Origin: Verrucomicrobiota bacterium
GTDB lineage: Bacteria; Verrucomicrobiota; Verrucomicrobiia; Limisphaerales; CAZBKV01
Assembly (NCBI GenBank): GCA_021160185.1
Contig: JAGHDA010000081.1
Span: 1 to 7,900 of the forward strand
Direction: 5' to 3'
DNA: 7,900 bases
The notes under the pieces were generated by a model. The model was not told the DNA's origin and did not search any database. It was given only the letters and a program-made list of their open reading frames with translations. This document shows, one piece after another, positions 5,745-7,900 of the stretch. Each line of letters starts with the position of its first letter. Positions within the stretch are counted from its first letter, which is position 1. The translations under genes were made by a program, and so were the position numbers.

Positions 5745-6230
5745 ATGGGAACGGCGATTTATCCGGGAAGCTTTGATCCCATTACTTACGGGCACTTGGA
5801 CGTTATCGAGCGGGCTTGTCGTTTGTTTGGAAAGGTGGTCGTGGCCGTGACCCACAATGACGCGAAACAGCCGCTTTTTACGCTGGAAGAGCGACGGCGG
5901 CTGGTGGAGCAGGCCACGCGGGGAATTCCCAATGTGGAGGTGGACGCGTTTGAGGGGCTGTTGATCGATTACGCGGATCGGCGCGGGGCGAAGGTCGTCC
6001 TCCGCGGATTGCGGGCGGTTTCGGACTTTGAATTTGAATTTCAGTTGGCGTTGACGAACCGGAGACTGAACGGTGAGATCGAGACCATTTTTATGATGCC
6101 GCGCGACACCTTCACCTTCCTCAGCTCCCGAATTGTGAAGGAGATTTGTCGGTTGGGCGGCGACGTAAGCCCGTTCGTGCCGCCCGAGGTCCAAGCCGCG
6201 TTGGAGGAGAAGCTTCGAACCGCCCAGTGA
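5745..6230 (+). CDS. coaD: Phosphopantetheine adenylyltransferase
   Basis: CoaD transfers AMP from ATP to 4'-phosphopantetheine, giving dephospho-CoA, the penultimate step of coenzyme A synthesis in the cytosol. The 161 residues match the full-length bacterial enzyme. The nucleotidyltransferase signature YPGSFDPITYGHLDV (6-20) includes the catalytic His17 of the T/HxGH motif, followed by VVLRGLRAVSDFEFEFQ (84-100) and the ATP-contacting FLSSRIVKEI (125-134). The start at 5745 puts the signature at the usual distance from the N-terminus; a G-rich stretch (5725-5732) lies 12 bases upstream, a slightly long spacing. The 170 bp between it and the divergent regulator gene contain no other gene, and I could not identify a convincing promoter there. 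It leads a run of four same-strand genes ending in plsX. Confidence 0.97.
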   Translation: MGTAIYPGSFDPITYGHLDVIERACRLFGKVVVAVTHNDAKQPLFTLEERRRLVEQATRGIPNVEVDAFEGLLIDYADRRGAKVVLRGLRAVSDFEFEFQLALTNRRLNGEIETIFMMPRDTFTFLSSRIVKEICRLGGDVSPFVPPEVQAALEEKLRTAQ

Positions 6231-6288
6231 AGCGGCCCTGAAAAGCCCCGGCGCGAAGGCCTGAGAAACGGGCGCAAAGGAGACGAAA

Positions 6289-6768
6289 ATGAAACCGTTG
6301 CGAGTCAATCTGAGCCAGGCGCGCCGGCGGACGCTGAAGCTTGAGGGGCAATTGCCGGCCGCCGCTTTGGATCTGGAGTCCCTGGACGAAATGATCAAGC
6401 TCACCGGCCCGTTCGATTATGAGTTTACGGTGGAATGGACCGGGGAGGGCTTGTTGCTCAGCGGACGGCTCGAGCTGGGAATACGGTGCGTATGCGTCCG
6501 GTGCTTGAACGAATTTGAAGACCGCGTTGTCCTGGAGGACTGGCAGGCGCATGCGCCCGTCCTCGGCGAGGAGGCTTTGCCGGTCGAAGAAGATTGTCTT
6601 GACCTTTTGCCTTTGATTCGCGAAGAGTTGGCGCTTGCATTGCCGCAGCATCCGCTATGCGATGCGGGATGCAAGGGGCTGCCTGAGGAGGCGGCTTACA
6701 GGGGGGACGCTGAAGAGCCGAACGACGGTTTGGACGCGTGGTCCGTCTTGGACAGACTCCAACTGTAA
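6289..6768 (+). CDS. DUF177 / YceD family protein
   Basis: This 159-residue protein belongs to the DUF177 (YceD) family, which is very often encoded immediately before rpmF. Family members have been linked to 23S rRNA accumulation, but the biochemical activity is not settled. Visible hallmarks are the central LSGRLELGIRCVCVRCLNEF-type segment (57-76) with Cys67, Cys69 and Cys72, the acidic DLLPLIREELALALP stretch (105-119), and a second cysteine pair in PLCDAGCKGL (Cys124, Cys128), which may together bind a metal. The C-terminus WSVLDRLQL matches the family's usual end (W/aL..L). A strong AAAGGAGA ribosome-binding sequence (6276-6283) five bases upstream fixes the start at 6289. It lies 58 bp after coaD and 31 bp before rpmF, consistent with an operon and a ribosome-assembly role. 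Confidence 0.88.
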   Translation: MKPLRVNLSQARRRTLKLEGQLPAAALDLESLDEMIKLTGPFDYEFTVEWTGEGLLLSGRLELGIRCVCVRCLNEFEDRVVLEDWQAHAPVLGEEALPVEEDCLDLLPLIREELALALPQHPLCDAGCKGLPEEAAYRGDAEEPNDGLDAWSVLDRLQL

Positions 6769-6799
6769 ATCGACACGGAAAACGAAATAGATTCGAGAA

Positions 6800-6988
6800 A
6801 TGGGCGTACCGAAGAGAAAACCTTCTTATAGTCGGCAGCGCATGCGCCGGGCTTCTAACAGCGCGTTGCGTTTGCCCCAAATCGATCGTTGTCCTCAGTG
6901 CGCGTCGCCGTACCGACCGCACCGAGCCTGTCCGAGCTGCGGCTTCTACAAGGGGCGGCAGGTGATGACCGTCAAAGCCCAAGGCTGA
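6800..6988 (+). CDS. rpmF: Ribosomal protein L32 (bL32), zinc-ribbon form
   Basis: bL32 is a small basic protein of the 50S subunit. The 62 residues begin with the typical MGVPKRKPSYSRQRMRRA and contain a complete zinc ribbon with Cys31, Cys34, Cys44 and Cys47 (CPQC and CPSC), so this is the zinc-binding C+ form rather than the cysteine-less C- form that some bacteria switch to under zinc limitation. The Shine-Dalgarno sequence upstream (around GATTCGAGAA) is poor for a ribosomal protein gene, which suggests translational coupling to the DUF177 gene ending 31 bp upstream. plsX starts 47 bp downstream; the DUF177-rpmF-plsX order is widely conserved among bacteria. Confidence 0.97.
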   Translation: MGVPKRKPSYSRQRMRRASNSALRLPQIDRCPQCASPYRPHRACPSCGFYKGRQVMTVKAQG

Positions 6989-7035
6989 AGCAGGCCGAAG
7001 CGCTCGAGTTTTCTGCAACGCGGGAGGCGCGGCGC

Positions 7036-7900
7036 ATGCGAATCGCCCTTGATGTGATGGGGGGAGACCACGGCTGCAAGGTCGTGGTGTTGGGCGCGTT
7101 GTTGGCCCTGCGCTCCACCCCGGCGATCCAGAAAATCTATCTGGTGGGAGATCAGACGCAGATCGCGCCCGCCCTCCACGGTCACGCCGTTGATCCGGAC
7201 CGGCTGGAAATTGTCCACGCCAGCGAAGTCCTCACCATGCAGGACAAACCGGTCGAAGGGCTTCGGCGCAAACGGGATTGCTCGATCCTTCGGGCTGTGG
7301 ACCTGGTCAAGCTGGGCAAGGCCGACGCGGTGGTTTCCCCGGGAAACACCGGCGGCGTGGTTACCGCGGCGGTCATTCGCCTCCGTCCGCTGGAGGGCGT
7401 GGAACGGCCGGCCATCATGGCGGTCATTCCTTCGCCGGAGAATCCTTTCGTGCTGGTGGACGCCGGGGCCAACGTGGAATGCCGCCCCTTGCAATTGGTC
7501 CAATTTGCCATCATGGGCCATGTGTACGCCCGAGACATTTTAGGGGCGCCGCGTCCCCGGGTGGGTTTGCTGAGCGTGGGCGTGGAGGAGGTCAAAGGCA
7601 ACGATTTGACCCTGGAAACCTTCAAACTATGTCGGCAGGTGCCCATCCACTTTATCGGCAATGTCGAAGGGCATGATTTGTTTTCCGGTCGAGTGGACGT
7701 GGTGGTGGCCGACGGATTTGTGGGCAATATCGTCCTTAAGACCTGCGAAAGCCTTTCCACCGGGCTGTTCCGGTGGTTGAAGAAGGAGCTGACGAAGACC
7801 CCCAAGCGCGCCTTGGGCGCCTTGCTGGCCAAAGGGGCTTTTCGCGCTATCAAACGGAAGATCGATCCGGAAGTCTACGGGGGAGCGCCGTTAATGGGGC
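7036..7900 (+). CDS. plsX: Phosphate acyltransferase PlsX (3' end outside window)
   Basis: PlsX converts acyl-ACP and phosphate to acyl-phosphate, the acyl donor for PlsY in phosphatidic acid synthesis; it is a peripheral membrane enzyme linking fatty acid and phospholipid synthesis. The first 288 residues are present; the family is usually about 330-350 long, so some 45-60 residues are missing past the right edge. Motifs in order: MRIALDVMGGDHG (1-13), VVSPGNTGG (99-107), LEGVERPAIMAVIP (119-132), LVDAGANVEC (140-149), VGVEEVKGND (181-190), NVEGHDLF (209-216) and VVADGFVGNIVLKTCES (223-239). SPGNTGG replaces the common SAGNTGA, a variant I associate with Verrucomicrobiota. The ATG at 7036 gives the standard N-terminus and has GGGAGG (7022-7027) eight bases upstream. 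It is the last visible gene of the coaD-DUF177-rpmF-plsX run. Confidence 0.96.
   Translation, partial: MRIALDVMGGDHGCKVVVLGALLALRSTPAIQKIYLVGDQTQIAPALHGHAVDPDRLEIVHASEVLTMQDKPVEGLRRKRDCSILRAVDLVKLGKADAVVSPGNTGGVVTAAVIRLRPLEGVERPAIMAVIPSPENPFVLVDAGANVECRPLQLVQFAIMGHVYARDILGAPRPRVGLLSVGVEEVKGNDLTLETFKLCRQVPIHFIGNVEGHDLFSGRVDVVVADGFVGNIVLKTCESLSTGLFRWLKKELTKTPKRALGALLAKGAFRAIKRKIDPEVYGGAPLMG

Noticed and set aside
4468..5850. Long plus-strand open frame of 460 codons across mazG, the regulator and coaD
   Set aside because: It overlaps three well-supported genes in other frames, has skewed Arg/Gly/Leu composition and no recognisable domain. It is a by-product of high GC content.
5571..6404. Minus-strand open frame of 277 codons opposite coaD
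   Set aside because: It is antisense to a clear CoaD and to the DUF177 start, has no recognisable motif, and high-GC antisense frames are expected by chance.

Overview
This is a GC-rich, gene-dense chromosomal window made almost entirely of housekeeping genes. I see no mobile element, CRISPR array, tRNA or rRNA. The variant motifs in PlsX (SPGNTGG, EGLRRKRDCSI, NVEGHDLF) and ProB (LTLADG instead of the usual LTDxxGLY) look to me most like Verrucomicrobiota or a related PVC lineage. That is recollection of family sequences, not a search result, so the placement is tentative.

Layout: (1) 2-352, +, the 3' end of nuoN (respiratory complex I). (2) 449-2880, -, a compact fatty-acid synthesis operon transcribed fabG > acpP > fabF, which meets nuoN tail to tail. 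(3) 3022-4886, +, proB (glutamate 5-kinase, without proA next to it) followed by mazG, divergent from fabG across 141 bp. (4) 4903-5574, -, an orphan response regulator with a C-terminal helix-turn-helix, convergent with mazG and divergent from coaD. (5) 5745-7900, +, coaD, a DUF177/YceD gene, rpmF (ribosomal protein L32) and plsX, which runs off the right edge.

Together the window covers much of the acyl-carrier-protein and phospholipid supply line. CoaD makes dephospho-CoA, which leads to CoA and hence the phosphopantetheine arm of AcpP. FabG and FabF work on acyl-AcpP in chain elongation, and PlsX converts acyl-ACP to acyl-phosphate for phospholipid synthesis. The frequently seen order rpmF-plsX-fabH-fabD-fabG-acpP-fabF is split here into two oppositely oriented halves, with proB, mazG and the regulator between them.

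The points most worth a second look are regulatory or architectural: overlapping -35 elements between fabG and proB with a possibly near-leaderless fabG message, an inverted repeat over the candidate acpP promoter, an eroded second MazG domain, and the orphan regulator. I found no convincing new biological system; most of the window is ordinary core genome.
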